Shown: piece by piece, positions 42,499-51,905 of the stretch
Numbering within the stretch: the stretch's first letter is position 1
Layout of the letters: each line of letters starts with the position of its first letter
Assembly (NCBI RefSeq): GCF_010435915.1
Contig: NZ_JAAFZH010000001.1
Coordinates: 1,097,614 to 1,161,613 of the forward strand
DNA: 64,000 bases
Source of the DNA: Spirosoma terrae
GTDB lineage: Bacteria; Bacteroidota; Bacteroidia; Cytophagales; Spirosomataceae
Direction of reading: 5' to 3'
Notes under the pieces: model-generated
Told to the model about the DNA's origin: nothing
Databases searched by the model: none
The model's input: only the letters and a program-made list of their open reading frames with translations
Translations under genes and position numbers: made by a program

Positions 42499-43692
42499 TT
42501 ATTTCACCGTTGAGAATCGGTAGATTGTTTCCTGCGTGTAGGTCTGACCAGGTTTCAGGATGGTATTAGGATACGTTGAATGGTTGGGCGAGTCAGGGTA
42601 ATGCTGTGTTTCCATCGCAAACGCATCGCGGTGGTTAATTGGCTTACCGTATTTTCCGACCTCTTTTCCTTCAAAGAAGTTGCCACCGTAGAATTGCATG
42701 GCTGGTTCGGTTGTCAGAACTTCCATTTTAATGCCTGATTTATCGCCAGTAACTTCGGCTGCTTTAGCTAACTCACCGGCTTTGGGTTTATTGAGAACCC
42801 AGTTGTGGTCGTAACCACCCGCAAAACCCAGCTGTTCATTCTTTTCGTCAACCCGAGCTGCAATAGTGGTTGGCTTACGGAAATCGAAGGGAGTCCCTTC
42901 TACCGAAACTGGCTCGCCCTGCGGAATGAGTCCTTTATCAACCGCCGAAAACTTATCGGCATTGATCATCACTACATGGTTGTTGATCGTACCACTACCT
43001 TCGCCGTTCAGGTTAAAGAACCCGTGGCTGGTAGGATTGTAGGGAGTCGCCTTGTCCGTTTTGGCTGAATACACGATTTTTAGCCCGTTGTCGTCGGTCA
43101 GGGAATACGTAACGTCGGTCGTTACGGTGCCGGGGAAACCGCCTTCGCCATCTTTCGATACGTACGTCATTTTCACCGTTTTGTCATCGAGTTGTTTAGC
43201 GTCCCATACGTGGTTATGGAAGCCCGTAGGACCTCCGTGTAACGTATTGCCGTTGTTGTTCAGGTCGAGCGAATACGTTTTCCCGTCCAGCGTAAATTTG
43301 CCTTTCGCAATCCGATTTCCGAAACGGCCCACCACTGGACCAAAAAACGCACCACCCGGTTTCTGGTAGTCCGCTACGGTCGAAAAGCCGGGCGCTACGT
43401 CGGTCATCTGGCCATTTTTGTCGGGGACTAATAAGCCCACAATCCGGGCGCCATAATTGGAAATAGCAACCTGAATATCTTTACTTTTGAGGATATACAG
43501 ACTTGCCTTTTTGCCATCGACCTCTCCGGCAAATGAAGCCGGATCGGGTAATTTTGCTGTCATCATAGCGGTTGTGTCGCCGGTAGCTACGGCGATTGAA
43601 TCAGTTGCTTTTTGTTCGTTTTTATTAGCAGTTCCGCAGCCATTGAGCGTGAGCATGGCCACTATAAGTGCAGGGAGAGTTAGTTTCTGCAT
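42499..43692 (-). CDS. Aldose 1-epimerase (galactose mutarotase) lipoprotein
   Basis: A 397-residue enzyme interconverting alpha and beta anomers of free sugars. The N-terminus 'LPALIVAMLTLNGCGTANK' contains a lipobox (Cys about residue 19), so it is a lipoprotein in the envelope. Family motifs are 'ISNYGARIVGLLVPDKNG', 'FFGPVVGRFGNRIAKGKF', 'GNTLHGGPTGFH', 'NPTSHGFFNL' (catalytic His) and 'AMETQHYPDSPNH' with the catalytic Glu just before it in the C-terminal part. It lies between GH43 and GH5-like genes on the same strand, so it likely processes sugars released by them. Confidence 0.95.
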   Translation of the reverse strand: MQKLTLPALIVAMLTLNGCGTANKNEQKATDSIAVATGDTTAMMTAKLPDPASFAGEVDGKKASLYILKSKDIQVAISNYGARIVGLLVPDKNGQMTDVAPGFSTVADYQKPGGAFFGPVVGRFGNRIAKGKFTLDGKTYSLDLNNNGNTLHGGPTGFHNHVWDAKQLDDKTVKMTYVSKDGEGGFPGTVTTDVTYSLTDDNGLKIVYSAKTDKATPYNPTSHGFFNLNGEGSGTINNHVVMINADKFSAVDKGLIPQGEPVSVEGTPFDFRKPTTIAARVDEKNEQLGFAGGYDHNWVLNKPKAGELAKAAEVTGDKSGIKMEVLTTEPAMQFYGGNFFEGKEVGKYGKPINHRDAFAMETQHYPDSPNHSTYPNTILKPGQTYTQETIYRFSTVK

Positions 43693-43732
43693 GGGTGTAA
43701 GGGAATTAATAAAGGGGTAACATGGATAAAAT

Positions 43733-43740
43733 CAAAACTA
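43733..43740 (-). promoter_or_regulatory. -7 promoter box of the aldose epimerase gene
   Basis: On the minus strand this reads TAGTTTTG, 40 bp upstream of the ATG at 43692. No TTG is at the ideal distance. Confidence 0.5.
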
Positions 43741-43789
43741 TAACGAAAGCGGTATAAATAGAGTCAAATTCTTTACCGAATCGATTCTA

Positions 43790-44884
43790 TTATTCTGATG
43801 GAACGGGGGTTGGCTTTTTGGCGATTGGTTTACCGAAATTCGGCGACCCATCGGCGTTCCATGTAAACGGTTGGATGTGGGGAGCGCGTTTATTACCACA
43901 ACCGTCGGTAGCGGATGGGTTGGCGTGGTAAATCATCCAATCCTGCTTGCCGTCTGCTGACCGGAAAAAACCACCGTGCCCCGGTGCCCAGACATTGTTT
44001 TCGGGCGATTGCACAAAAACGGGCTGTTGGCTCTTGATCCAGTTTTTAGGATTCAGCAAATCACCCTTACCGGTGTAGGTAAGCAGGCCCAGACAGTAAT
44101 CCAGCCAGCAGGCATTAGCCGAATAAACAATGAATAATTTGTTGTTATGCTGGAGAAATTCGGGCCCTTCGTTGACATAGATTTTAGGGACCTCGCCATT
44201 TTTTTGCCATTCCTGCGGTACGTCGCCGTGCATTTCCCAGGGCAGGTCGGGCTGTGAGATTTTCACCCGATCGCCATCAATTGTCCAGGGGTTTTTAAGT
44301 TTTGCCAGATAAATATCCTGACGTCCATTCCTGGGGCCTTCCCAACCCGACCAGGCTGCATACAGCTTGCCCTGATACTCAATGACCGACATGTCGATGG
44401 CCCAGTGGTCGTCTTTATCACCAATTTTGCCTTTCATAATCCATTCGCCCTGCATAGGATCGGTGGAAGAGTTTTCAATGACCCACATCCGATGCGACAG
44501 ATTATTGAGCGAATCGGCGGCAAAGTAGATGTACCATTTTCCGTTGAAGGAATGTATTTCGGGGGCCCATAACTCTTTTGAATAGGGCTGACCGGCTGGC
44601 GGTGTGTAAATAACCTTGCTTTCAGCGGTAGCCAGATCGGCCACATTACGGGTTCGCCATAGCGTCAGGTTTCTGCCCGTTGTATTCATATAATAATACC
44701 AACCGTCTTTCTGAAAAACCCAGGGATCAGGGCCGGATGGCTTAATCGGATTCGTGAATGTCCGCTGGGCGGTGGCAGTTAGGCCAAAAGTCATTAACAG
44801 TAGCAGTAGCCAAAACGTCGATGTGTTGACAGAACAAGGGGGGGATTGGTAAAAGCGCCAGATAGAAGATTGAAGGGGACGCAT
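43790..44884 (-). CDS. Exported glycoside hydrolase family 43 enzyme
   Basis: A 364-residue five-bladed beta-propeller glycosidase, as in arabinanases, arabinofuranosidases and xylosidases. The signal peptide 'FWLLLLLMTFGLTATAQ' ends near residue 40. The catalytic base Asp is in 'KPSGPDPWVFQKDGWYYYMN', the pKa-modulating Asp in 'HWAIDMSVIEYQGKLYAAWSG' and the acid Glu in 'YVNEGPEFLQHN', in the normal order. I chose the ATG at 44884 because the only upstream alternative is a TTG. It is the first gene of the minus-strand series GH43 - aldose epimerase - GH5-like. No SusC/SusD pair adjoins. Confidence 0.92.
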   Translation of the reverse strand: MRPLQSSIWRFYQSPPCSVNTSTFWLLLLLMTFGLTATAQRTFTNPIKPSGPDPWVFQKDGWYYYMNTTGRNLTLWRTRNVADLATAESKVIYTPPAGQPYSKELWAPEIHSFNGKWYIYFAADSLNNLSHRMWVIENSSTDPMQGEWIMKGKIGDKDDHWAIDMSVIEYQGKLYAAWSGWEGPRNGRQDIYLAKLKNPWTIDGDRVKISQPDLPWEMHGDVPQEWQKNGEVPKIYVNEGPEFLQHNNKLFIVYSANACWLDYCLGLLTYTGKGDLLNPKNWIKSQQPVFVQSPENNVWAPGHGGFFRSADGKQDWMIYHANPSATDGCGNKRAPHIQPFTWNADGSPNFGKPIAKKPTPVPSE

Positions 44885-44958
44885 ATAGTCAGAACAAGCT
44901 TTTACAAGCAAAAGCCCAAATTCTGCTTTTTTACCCCTAAGCGGCTAAAAATAGGAGC

Positions 44959-45474
44959 CTACTGACTGAGGTCCTGAGTGGGGATACTTGCCGACGTATC
45001 GCGATCCGGCCTTGTTTCACAGCCATCGTCGGTACAGTGGCCGTAGAATACCAGCGAATGAGACGCTACGTTAAATTGAAGCGCATTGCCAACGTTGGTT
45101 TTGATAAGGTGCAATCGGGGGTCGCAAAACTCTTTCACATGGTGGCAAACCGTACAAACCAGGTGGGCATGCTGCTGGCGGCCGAGCGATTTTTCGTAAC
45201 GGCTTTTGCTATTATCTTCCTCGCCGAAATGATGCCTGATAACCAGGCCGCAATCAACCAGAACTTCCAGTGTATTATAGACCGTAGCGCGACTAACCGG
45301 GTAGGCTTTTTGCTGCATGGCCTGGAATAAATCGTCGGCATCGAAATGATCATCGCGCGAATAGACTTCTTCCAGTATGGCAAACCGTTCGCCCGACCGG
45401 CGCAAACTTTTTGCTACTAAAGCATCCTCTAATTTTGCCCGAGCGGTTGCTAATAACGATTGTTGATCCTTCAT
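44959..45474 (-). CDS. Fur-family transcriptional regulator
   Basis: A 171-residue metal-responsive repressor. The winged helix is at about residues 25-85 with the recognition helix 'PVSRATVYNTLEVLVD'. The metal sites are 'HAHLVCTVCHHVKEF' (Cys107, Cys110) and 'HCTDDGCE' (Cys147, Cys152), the two CxxC-type zinc sites of Fur proteins, here with C-x4-C in the second. Fur, PerR and Zur share this plan, so the metal or signal cannot be given with certainty. The tail of about 20 residues after the second site is unusual but short. It lies 75 bp upstream of the GH43 gene and is likely autonomous. Confidence 0.92.
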   Translation of the reverse strand: MKDQQSLLATARAKLEDALVAKSLRRSGERFAILEEVYSRDDHFDADDLFQAMQQKAYPVSRATVYNTLEVLVDCGLVIRHHFGEEDNSKSRYEKSLGRQQHAHLVCTVCHHVKEFCDPRLHLIKTNVGNALQFNVASHSLVFYGHCTDDGCETRPDRDTSASIPTQDLSQ

Positions 45475-45579
45475 GCATTAGTTAATTTTTAGAAAGGAAT
45501 CAATCAACGATCGATCCCTTTTCTCCTAACCTAAACTATGAGTTGTCAAAACGTGTGCTCTTTATTTGGCTTGGCTATA

Positions 45580-45930
45580 TCAGTTTCCACGCCGATTACT
45601 TTCCGTTGATGAGCGTAGTATGTCATCTACCTGCATCAACAGGCTGGCATCGTCCATCATCTGCCCCATTTCACTGATTTCATCATCCGTGAGCATGAGG
45701 TAATAGTTCTGCATGGGCGTTTTTAACAGCCACTCTTTGCCGTGCGTCGTATAGAAAGGACGCATACCCAGATGGTCTGTTAATGCCTGGCGGAAGTATG
45801 TATATTCTGGTTCGGCCAGCACAAACAGCATGTTTTTATAAGCCACATTGTAGCTGCCACATCCGGCACAAAAGCCAATATATCCGTTGTCCTGTTGGGT
45901 CAGTGATCTCAGATGATGTTCATGTTCCAT
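45580..45930 (-). CDS. Small Bacteroidota protein with CxxC motif, function unknown
   Basis: A 116-residue protein. 'NGYIGFCAGCGSYNVAYKNMLFVL' near the N-terminus contains a CxxC pair, probably for zinc or iron. The rest is helical and acidic. It resembles a small family I know only by a DUF label (I think DUF6686), so treat that as a guess. There is no signal peptide. It has a good consensus promoter at 45995-46025 and lies 105 bp upstream of the Fur gene on the same strand, so co-transcription with fur is possible and a metal-related role would fit. Confidence 0.72.
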   Translation of the reverse strand: MEHEHHLRSLTQQDNGYIGFCAGCGSYNVAYKNMLFVLAEPEYTYFRQALTDHLGMRPFYTTHGKEWLLKTPMQNYYLMLTDDEISEMGQMMDDASLLMQVDDILRSSTESNRRGN

Positions 45931-45994
45931 GCCTGCGTTTGGCTAAAAAGGCTGTCTAAGTAAAAATGAATCTATTATTTAGACTAATTTTAAA

Positions 45995-46025
45995 CAAACA
46001 TAAAAACAGAGACTCAGTATCGCAA
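45995..46025 (-). promoter_or_regulatory. Consensus promoter of the CxxC protein gene
   Basis: On the minus strand this reads TTG, 20 nt, TATGTTTG, a good match to the Bacteroidota consensus, 65 bp upstream of the ATG at 45930. It may also serve the fur gene downstream. Confidence 0.7.
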
Positions 46026-46104
46026 GGATTTTTGCTGAAATTTCGCTCTGACATTCGCTAGGTATTCATAAAGAGGTACTTATTCTGCCTCGGAGCGCAA
46101 CCCT

Positions 46105-49100
46105 TTATAGAGCTGATTTGCCAATACTGCCAGCGGTGGGGTAAGGCACAGGAGTAGGATCGTCGGCGGGTTTTTCAGGCGTAACGCCAGGCGTATTTCG
46201 TTTGCTGCCGAAAAGCCGGTTAAATGAGCGGGTATAAAGAAAACTTAAGCCACCACCCGTTGTGATGGTACTGCTCAGGCCGTATTGCCCAAAAATACTT
46301 TGCTGATTACGGTTATATACCTTGGCCCGGAACTTGCCATCGGGTGTAATAAAGTATTCCAACGTCCACTCGCCCAAGAGACTAGCCGCATTATATTGAC
46401 TCTGACCGTACGTAAAGCCACCGTCCCGGCTGATACGTAGTCTATCATTTAATAGGCGATATGAAAACCGAAGCTGCAGATTGTTCAGCAGGTTTTCGTT
46501 CTGGGTCGTATTGCTGGTAAAACCGCCAATGGAGACGCCAACGTCAAGTTTTTCATTAAGATTCGAGGCTAACCGACTGATCTGGTTGGAAATTAGCTCA
46601 CTCACGCTATTGGCTACGCCTGAGTTAACCTGATTTTGGTCGAATAAATTAGTTCCTTCTGGGAGTAACTGGTTAAATATTAAAACGCTGCTTACCTGGC
46701 GCGTTAACTCCTGATCGTTGCTTTGAATGCGTGATTTAAAAGCCGTAACGGCCTGTCTGAAATCCGACGAAGCCGGATATTCTTTTACGTCCAGATCGTA
46801 ACTAATAGCCGGAGAGCCCAGATCGCCATTCAGTTTAATGACGAGGTCGACTGGATAACGACGCGACTGATCGGCGCTGGTGCTGGAGGCTGGTAGTAAG
46901 GGCGATAGAGAGGTGTACTGTCTATAGGCCGCCGTTACGTCCAGTAGGGCTCCATAAGGGTCGCCTGTCCAGGTTATGCGGCTGTTTGGCTGAATCTGAA
47001 AACGTTTGTTTATGATATTTTGAAACGTAAACGTGTATTCTCCGCGACGAATTTCGTAGTTGCCAGTCATGGTGAAATCACCTTTCGTATCGACCTTCAT
47101 ACCCAGCCGACCCTGACCGTAGGCTTTGATAATATCGCCCGTTTGCCGATCAAATTGAATTTCGCAGTACGCATCGGGCGTAATATCGAAATTGAAATCC
47201 ATTTGAATGCGCGATAAGTCGATGGCAGACGTAGAGCTTGTCGGGTTACTGGTAACCGCTGATTGGCTATTCGGATAGCTTGCCCGGTTTACGAATCGAA
47301 TCTGATCATCCGACGATAACGTAGTGGCCCCATCCATCGGAATATAAATACGGGTCCCTTTGTTACTGGCTACATTGGCGCGAATCGTTAAATTATTCAG
47401 AGGCCCATATAGTTCCGCTTTTCCGGTTACCACGGCCTGGCCGTAAAACATATCATTGTCTTTGGCCGCCGTATTGAGGATTTTAAAGTTTTTCAGATCG
47501 GCGTCGAAGCCTAACGTAAAGTATCGAAACCCATCGTGATAAACACCCCCTCGAATGTCGGCACTGTTTCCGTCTGGGTCACGTAGTGTCAGTTTACGGG
47601 TTACGATTTCATTTTCGCCAAAATAAATTTTGTCGTCGAATGTAAAGTCGGCTTTCAGATAATCGAAACGGCCCCGGCCACCTTTTACCGTTACGTCGCC
47701 GTTCAACACCGGCGCTGAGGGGGTGCCAGAGATAGCTACACTACCCGAAGCCGTTCCACCTAAATTGGAGAATAGGTCTGTCGTAAACGCTTCCAGAATG
47801 TGTAAATCGGTGCTATTCAGCGTTGCTTTTAAGGCCAGCGGACTGGCTTTTTGCTGAGGAATATAGTTACCCGTAAGAGTCAGTACGTCGGTTCCTTTAC
47901 GATTCAGATTGGCATCTACGTTTAGACGTTGCGTTGCCTGATCCCATTTAGCACGGCCGCGCAGATCACCAACGAGTGCTTTTTCGTAGGATAACGTATC
48001 GACCAGAAATTCACTTTCGATGATAGGTGTCGCGTAAATGTCACGTAGTGTTACGGTCCCATTAAGCGTTCCTCCCAGCGTAGTGCCTAACACCGAATTC
48101 AGCGAGTGAAGGAGAAAATTATGCGCTCCTACATTAAGGCGTTGTACCGAATCGGCAGACAGCTTGCCGGAAGCCTGTATTACCTGATCCCGATTACTAA
48201 CAACCAGATTCCTGATCGTGTATTCATCGCCTATCTTGCGGATTAAGCTTTCGGTATTTAGTGTCCAGTCGCCATCCAGCACTCTTATTTTTGACGGATT
48301 GAATGTTAAGTCAACCGCATCACCCTTAAACCACATCTGGCCATTCAGATTGGCGCGATTGGTACTGCCTGACTGTTCTACGCTACTGGTGAAACGAATA
48401 TGATCAACATCCCAGGACGCTTCTGCCTGTAAATTTTGGGTAGGTAATAACGTACTGAATGTCTGTCGCTGCGAGGAGATAATAACCGATGCCAGAACGT
48501 CCTGGCCGTATGTGAATTTCGATGTAGTCAAGTCCAGCTCGCTGGGCCCAAAGCCAATCGTTTTGAAGCTAACTGAATCGGTTTTAACATTGGCCGTCAG
48601 AAAAGCTGTATTATCTTTCGTGAACCGCCCTTCAAGATTCGAGGCTGGTGCTATATAAATGGCTGGACTCAGAAACGCCAGCAAGGGCGCTATATTTTTA
48701 GCGACGAACTGATAATCGATGCCATACCGCTTTGTTGCGTTATTGGATCGACGGGCCGACTGCCGCTCCTTGGTTTCATAATAGGTTTTCATGCCAGCCG
48801 CATCGCCAGCAAAGTGCATCTTATATTCTTCTACTAACTGACGAAGATCGTCAAACGTTTTTTGAGGCTGAAAATCGCCCTGAAGCCGGGTAATGAGAAA
48901 ATCGGAATCGAGGTCGAAATAGCGCTGCAAACCAATCGAATCCCGCTGTTCGATAGAGGATGAAATGGTTAACGTATCGATGCGAAGTTTACGTTTGTTC
49001 AGGCTTAACTCGCCATCGTGAAAGTAAGCATTACCGATAATCTCATCTAGCTTGCGACCTTCCAGTTTGATGTCCAGATCCGTTTTGACTACTAGCGAAT

Positions 49101-50742
49101 CGTCTAAAAAGCCCAGTTCCCGCAAATCGGCGTGACGAACTCTACCCTGAATATCGTATCGGCTGCGTGGGTTCCTAAAATCGAATTCACCTTCCAGCGC
49201 AAAATTTAAATTAGGATCGTCGAGGCTAGCCTGCCCGTTAAAAATACCATGCTGCAGATTGCCCCGAGCCACTGTATTTCGGTAATTGTATCCCTGCCAA
49301 TTAAACAGGTCAAAATGGCCATCAAAGGCTATATTGGCTTGTTCGAGGTCTGTTCCGGTTCCCGTAATAGTACCTTCGCCGTTCAGCTTGCCAAACTGCT
49401 TCGTATCGTCCAGTAGTTGACCCAGCTCCAGGTTTTCCGCGCGAAGATTAGCCGTGTATTTTGTGGGCGAAGCCTTGTCGGCCAGTTTTAAAGCCAGATC
49501 ACCAAAGACATTCCCAACGGCTGTTCGAAAATTGCCTTTGGTCTTAAAGTTATCGAAGGTTCCGACGAAGGTCGCATCGAACGTAGCGTTCCCTAGTTTC
49601 TGAATCGTGTGATTAAAGGCTGAGTCAGGATAATATTGCCGAATATCGGCCATGTTGACTTCCGAAGGGGTGAAGTTGAAATCAACGCTTGTATGGTCCA
49701 TATCCGGCAAACCCTTCCAGGCAATATCGCCCGTTAGTTTGCTACGTCCATTTGGGCCGAAGCGCAGATCGGTATGGCTGAGCCTGAACTCATTGACGGT
49801 TCCGGTAAAGTTGCCCGTTAGGTACCAGGTTTCGTTAAGCTCCCGCAGGTAGTCGGAGAAAAAACCTAAATCCTTTGATTGTACCTCGCTGTCGTGGAAA
49901 TGCGCCTGCATCAGCACACGGCTGTTGAAATCGCTAAAAGCGGATGGTTTATCGTAGAAAAAAGTAAGACTGTTACGAATGATCGAATTGCCGATGTGCG
50001 CATGGAGCTTCGCCAGCTCCATCTTTGTATTGCAGTATAAAAAGCGAGTATCTAACTGTCGGATTTTGATTCGGGAATCGCGATCAAAACCAGATAAGCC
50101 TTTAATATCCAGGGCAATGGTATCGCCAAGAACCAGGAAGTTGCTGACTTCGGCGGTTAAGTTTTTAAGCGTAAAATGATTATAGTCAAAGCTTTTTGGA
50201 TCACGCATGAACGGTTCACGCGGATCTTCCAGGGTATAAACTCCCTCAACCAGATGGATATGGCTGATCGTGAAGGGTACGTTCTGATTAGGAATACTTG
50301 GTTTGGTCGGGTCGGAGGTCAACTCTTCGATCCGTGCAATAAACTCATCGAGGTTGGTGTCGCCGGTTTTCGGGTTTTTGATCATCCGGACATCTGGCCG
50401 GTATAGCACAACCTCGTCCAGATGGATATTGTGGGCCGAGGAGTCAATCAGGTTCTGGAGATCGTAGTCGGCGTCAAGGCGACCAATCTGGATCATGGGT
50501 CGGCCTTCCCGATCACGAATGCGGACACCCGTAAGCGTTATCGAATCGAACCATTTAATAGAAACACCCTGTATATCAACCGGAAACTGAAGTTTGTCGG
50601 AAAGCCTTGTCGCTAGTTCGCCCACCACCCGCGTCTGCACGGCCGGAACCTGCAGACCTAGCACGATACCTACCAGCAATCCGATTACCGTTAGCAGCAG
50701 GTAGAGCAGTGTTTTTAGAAATATGGCGAAGAATTGACGCAT
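46105..50742 (-). CDS. TamB-family translocation/assembly protein
   Basis: A 1,545-residue envelope protein. One N-terminal transmembrane helix ('FLKTLLYLLLTVIGLLVGIVLGL', about residues 8-30) anchors it in the inner membrane. An AsmA-like start follows ('PVDIQGVSIKWFDSITLTGVRI'), then many degenerate beta repeats forming the long lipid-conducting or protein-chaperoning tube. The C-terminal DUF490 domain ('YTFTFQNIINKRFQIQPNSRITWTGDPYGALLDVTAAY', about residues 1250-1290) is diagnostic. In Bacteroidota TamB works with a lipoprotein BamA-like partner, which is not in this window. It is divergent from tsaD, a common arrangement in this phylum. Confidence 0.93.
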   Translation of the reverse strand: MRQFFAIFLKTLLYLLLTVIGLLVGIVLGLQVPAVQTRVVGELATRLSDKLQFPVDIQGVSIKWFDSITLTGVRIRDREGRPMIQIGRLDADYDLQNLIDSSAHNIHLDEVVLYRPDVRMIKNPKTGDTNLDEFIARIEELTSDPTKPSIPNQNVPFTISHIHLVEGVYTLEDPREPFMRDPKSFDYNHFTLKNLTAEVSNFLVLGDTIALDIKGLSGFDRDSRIKIRQLDTRFLYCNTKMELAKLHAHIGNSIIRNSLTFFYDKPSAFSDFNSRVLMQAHFHDSEVQSKDLGFFSDYLRELNETWYLTGNFTGTVNEFRLSHTDLRFGPNGRSKLTGDIAWKGLPDMDHTSVDFNFTPSEVNMADIRQYYPDSAFNHTIQKLGNATFDATFVGTFDNFKTKGNFRTAVGNVFGDLALKLADKASPTKYTANLRAENLELGQLLDDTKQFGKLNGEGTITGTGTDLEQANIAFDGHFDLFNWQGYNYRNTVARGNLQHGIFNGQASLDDPNLNFALEGEFDFRNPRSRYDIQGRVRHADLRELGFLDDSLVVKTDLDIKLEGRKLDEIIGNAYFHDGELSLNKRKLRIDTLTISSSIEQRDSIGLQRYFDLDSDFLITRLQGDFQPQKTFDDLRQLVEEYKMHFAGDAAGMKTYYETKERQSARRSNNATKRYGIDYQFVAKNIAPLLAFLSPAIYIAPASNLEGRFTKDNTAFLTANVKTDSVSFKTIGFGPSELDLTTSKFTYGQDVLASVIISSQRQTFSTLLPTQNLQAEASWDVDHIRFTSSVEQSGSTNRANLNGQMWFKGDAVDLTFNPSKIRVLDGDWTLNTESLIRKIGDEYTIRNLVVSNRDQVIQASGKLSADSVQRLNVGAHNFLLHSLNSVLGTTLGGTLNGTVTLRDIYATPIIESEFLVDTLSYEKALVGDLRGRAKWDQATQRLNVDANLNRKGTDVLTLTGNYIPQQKASPLALKATLNSTDLHILEAFTTDLFSNLGGTASGSVAISGTPSAPVLNGDVTVKGGRGRFDYLKADFTFDDKIYFGENEIVTRKLTLRDPDGNSADIRGGVYHDGFRYFTLGFDADLKNFKILNTAAKDNDMFYGQAVVTGKAELYGPLNNLTIRANVASNKGTRIYIPMDGATTLSSDDQIRFVNRASYPNSQSAVTSNPTSSTSAIDLSRIQMDFNFDITPDAYCEIQFDRQTGDIIKAYGQGRLGMKVDTKGDFTMTGNYEIRRGEYTFTFQNIINKRFQIQPNSRITWTGDPYGALLDVTAAYRQYTSLSPLLPASSTSADQSRRYPVDLVIKLNGDLGSPAISYDLDVKEYPASSDFRQAVTAFKSRIQSNDQELTRQVSSVLIFNQLLPEGTNLFDQNQVNSGVANSVSELISNQISRLASNLNEKLDVGVSIGGFTSNTTQNENLLNNLQLRFSYRLLNDRLRISRDGGFTYGQSQYNAASLLGEWTLEYFITPDGKFRAKVYNRNQQSIFGQYGLSSTITTGGGLSFLYTRSFNRLFGSKRNTPGVTPEKPADDPTPVPYPTAGSIGKSAL

Positions 50743-50862
50743 TCGGGCCAGAAAAGCCTAATATACAACCGAACGATTAAAAAGCTTATTGGTCAGACAA
50801 CTAACAAAGGGAACGGTTTAGTAGCAACTTCCATTATATATTCTACAAGAATCATTATCTAT

Positions 50863-50870
50863 TAGTTTTG
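50863..50870 (+). promoter_or_regulatory. -7 promoter box of tsaD, directly before the start codon
   Basis: TAGTTTTG (TAnnTTTG) ends 4 nt before the GTG start codon at 50875. With the usual distance from box to start point, transcription would begin at or within a few bases of the GTG, so the tsaD mRNA is predicted to be leaderless or nearly so. Confidence 0.6.
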
Positions 50871-50874
50871 TACG

Positions 50875-51894
50875 GTGAATATTTTAGCTATTGAATCTTC
50901 CTGCGACGAAACATCGGCGGCTGTTTTAGCCAACGGTCTGCTTAAATCAAATGTTATTGCTGCGCAGTTAATTCATGAACAATATGGAGGTGTTGTTCCT
51001 GAACTTGCCTCCCGCGCTCATCAGCAGCACATTCTACCCGTTGTTGAACGTGCCTTAAACGATGCAAATATAGCCAAAACCGATCTGTCGGCCATTGCGT
51101 TCACCCGAGGTCCTGGTTTGCTGGGTTCTTTGCTCGTGGGTGCTTCTTTTGCGAAAGCGTTAGCACTGGGTCTGAATATTCCTCTGATTGAGGTTAATCA
51201 TATGCAGGCGCATATTCTGGCTCATTTTATTGATGCTGATGGTGACGTAGCGTTACGTCCCAAACCTGCTTTTCCCTTTCTGTGTCTGACCGTCAGTGGA
51301 GGCCATACGCAGCTGGTGCGGGTCAACGGTCCGCTCGATATGGATGTGATCGGACAAACACAGGACGATGCCGTGGGCGAGGCTTTCGACAAATCGGCCA
51401 AGTTGCTTAACCTGCCCTACCCAGGTGGACCGTTGATTGATAAGTACGCCAAAACAGGAAATCCACTGGCGTATAAATTTCCGATGGGAGAGATGCCGGG
51501 CCTGGACTTTTCATTCAGCGGTATTAAAACGGCTATTCTGTATTTTCTCCGGGATAACGTAAAGGCTAATCCTGATTTTATTGCGCAAAATCTCCCGGAT
51601 ATTTGTGCCAGCATCCAGTACACGTTAGTGCAGATGCTGCTGACGAAGCTTAAGCGGGCTGTCCGCGAAACCGGCATTCGGGAAATTGCCATAGCCGGGG
51701 GCGTATCGGCCAACAGTGGCCTTCGTGCCGCTTTGACTAAACTGGGCGACGAGCAACAGTGGAATGTCTACATCCCCCCATTTGATTATTGTACCGATAA
51801 TGCGGCTATGATTGCCATAGCTGCTCAGTTTAAATACGAACAGGGCGATTTTACGGCGCAAACGGTTAGTCCGCTACCACGAATGAGTTTTTAA
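50875..51894 (+). CDS. tsaD: tRNA threonylcarbamoyl transferase subunit TsaD
   Basis: A 339-residue catalytic subunit that transfers the threonylcarbamoyl group to A37 of tRNA. 'ILAIESSCDETSAAVL' opens the ASKHA fold, the iron site is 'HMQAHILAHF' (about residues 110-119), and 'SGGHTQLV', 'GEAFDKSAKLLNLPYPGG', 'AGGVSANSGLRAAL' and 'DNAAMIA' are all conserved. The start is GTG, fixed by the family N-terminus. tsaE, needed for the same modification, is at 9,581. The next gene, encoding a MOSC protein, follows after 11 bp. Confidence 0.97.
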   Translation: MNILAIESSCDETSAAVLANGLLKSNVIAAQLIHEQYGGVVPELASRAHQQHILPVVERALNDANIAKTDLSAIAFTRGPGLLGSLLVGASFAKALALGLNIPLIEVNHMQAHILAHFIDADGDVALRPKPAFPFLCLTVSGGHTQLVRVNGPLDMDVIGQTQDDAVGEAFDKSAKLLNLPYPGGPLIDKYAKTGNPLAYKFPMGEMPGLDFSFSGIKTAILYFLRDNVKANPDFIAQNLPDICASIQYTLVQMLLTKLKRAVRETGIREIAIAGGVSANSGLRAALTKLGDEQQWNVYIPPFDYCTDNAAMIAIAAQFKYEQGDFTAQTVSPLPRMSF

Positions 51895-51905
51895 CTGACT
51901 CGATT

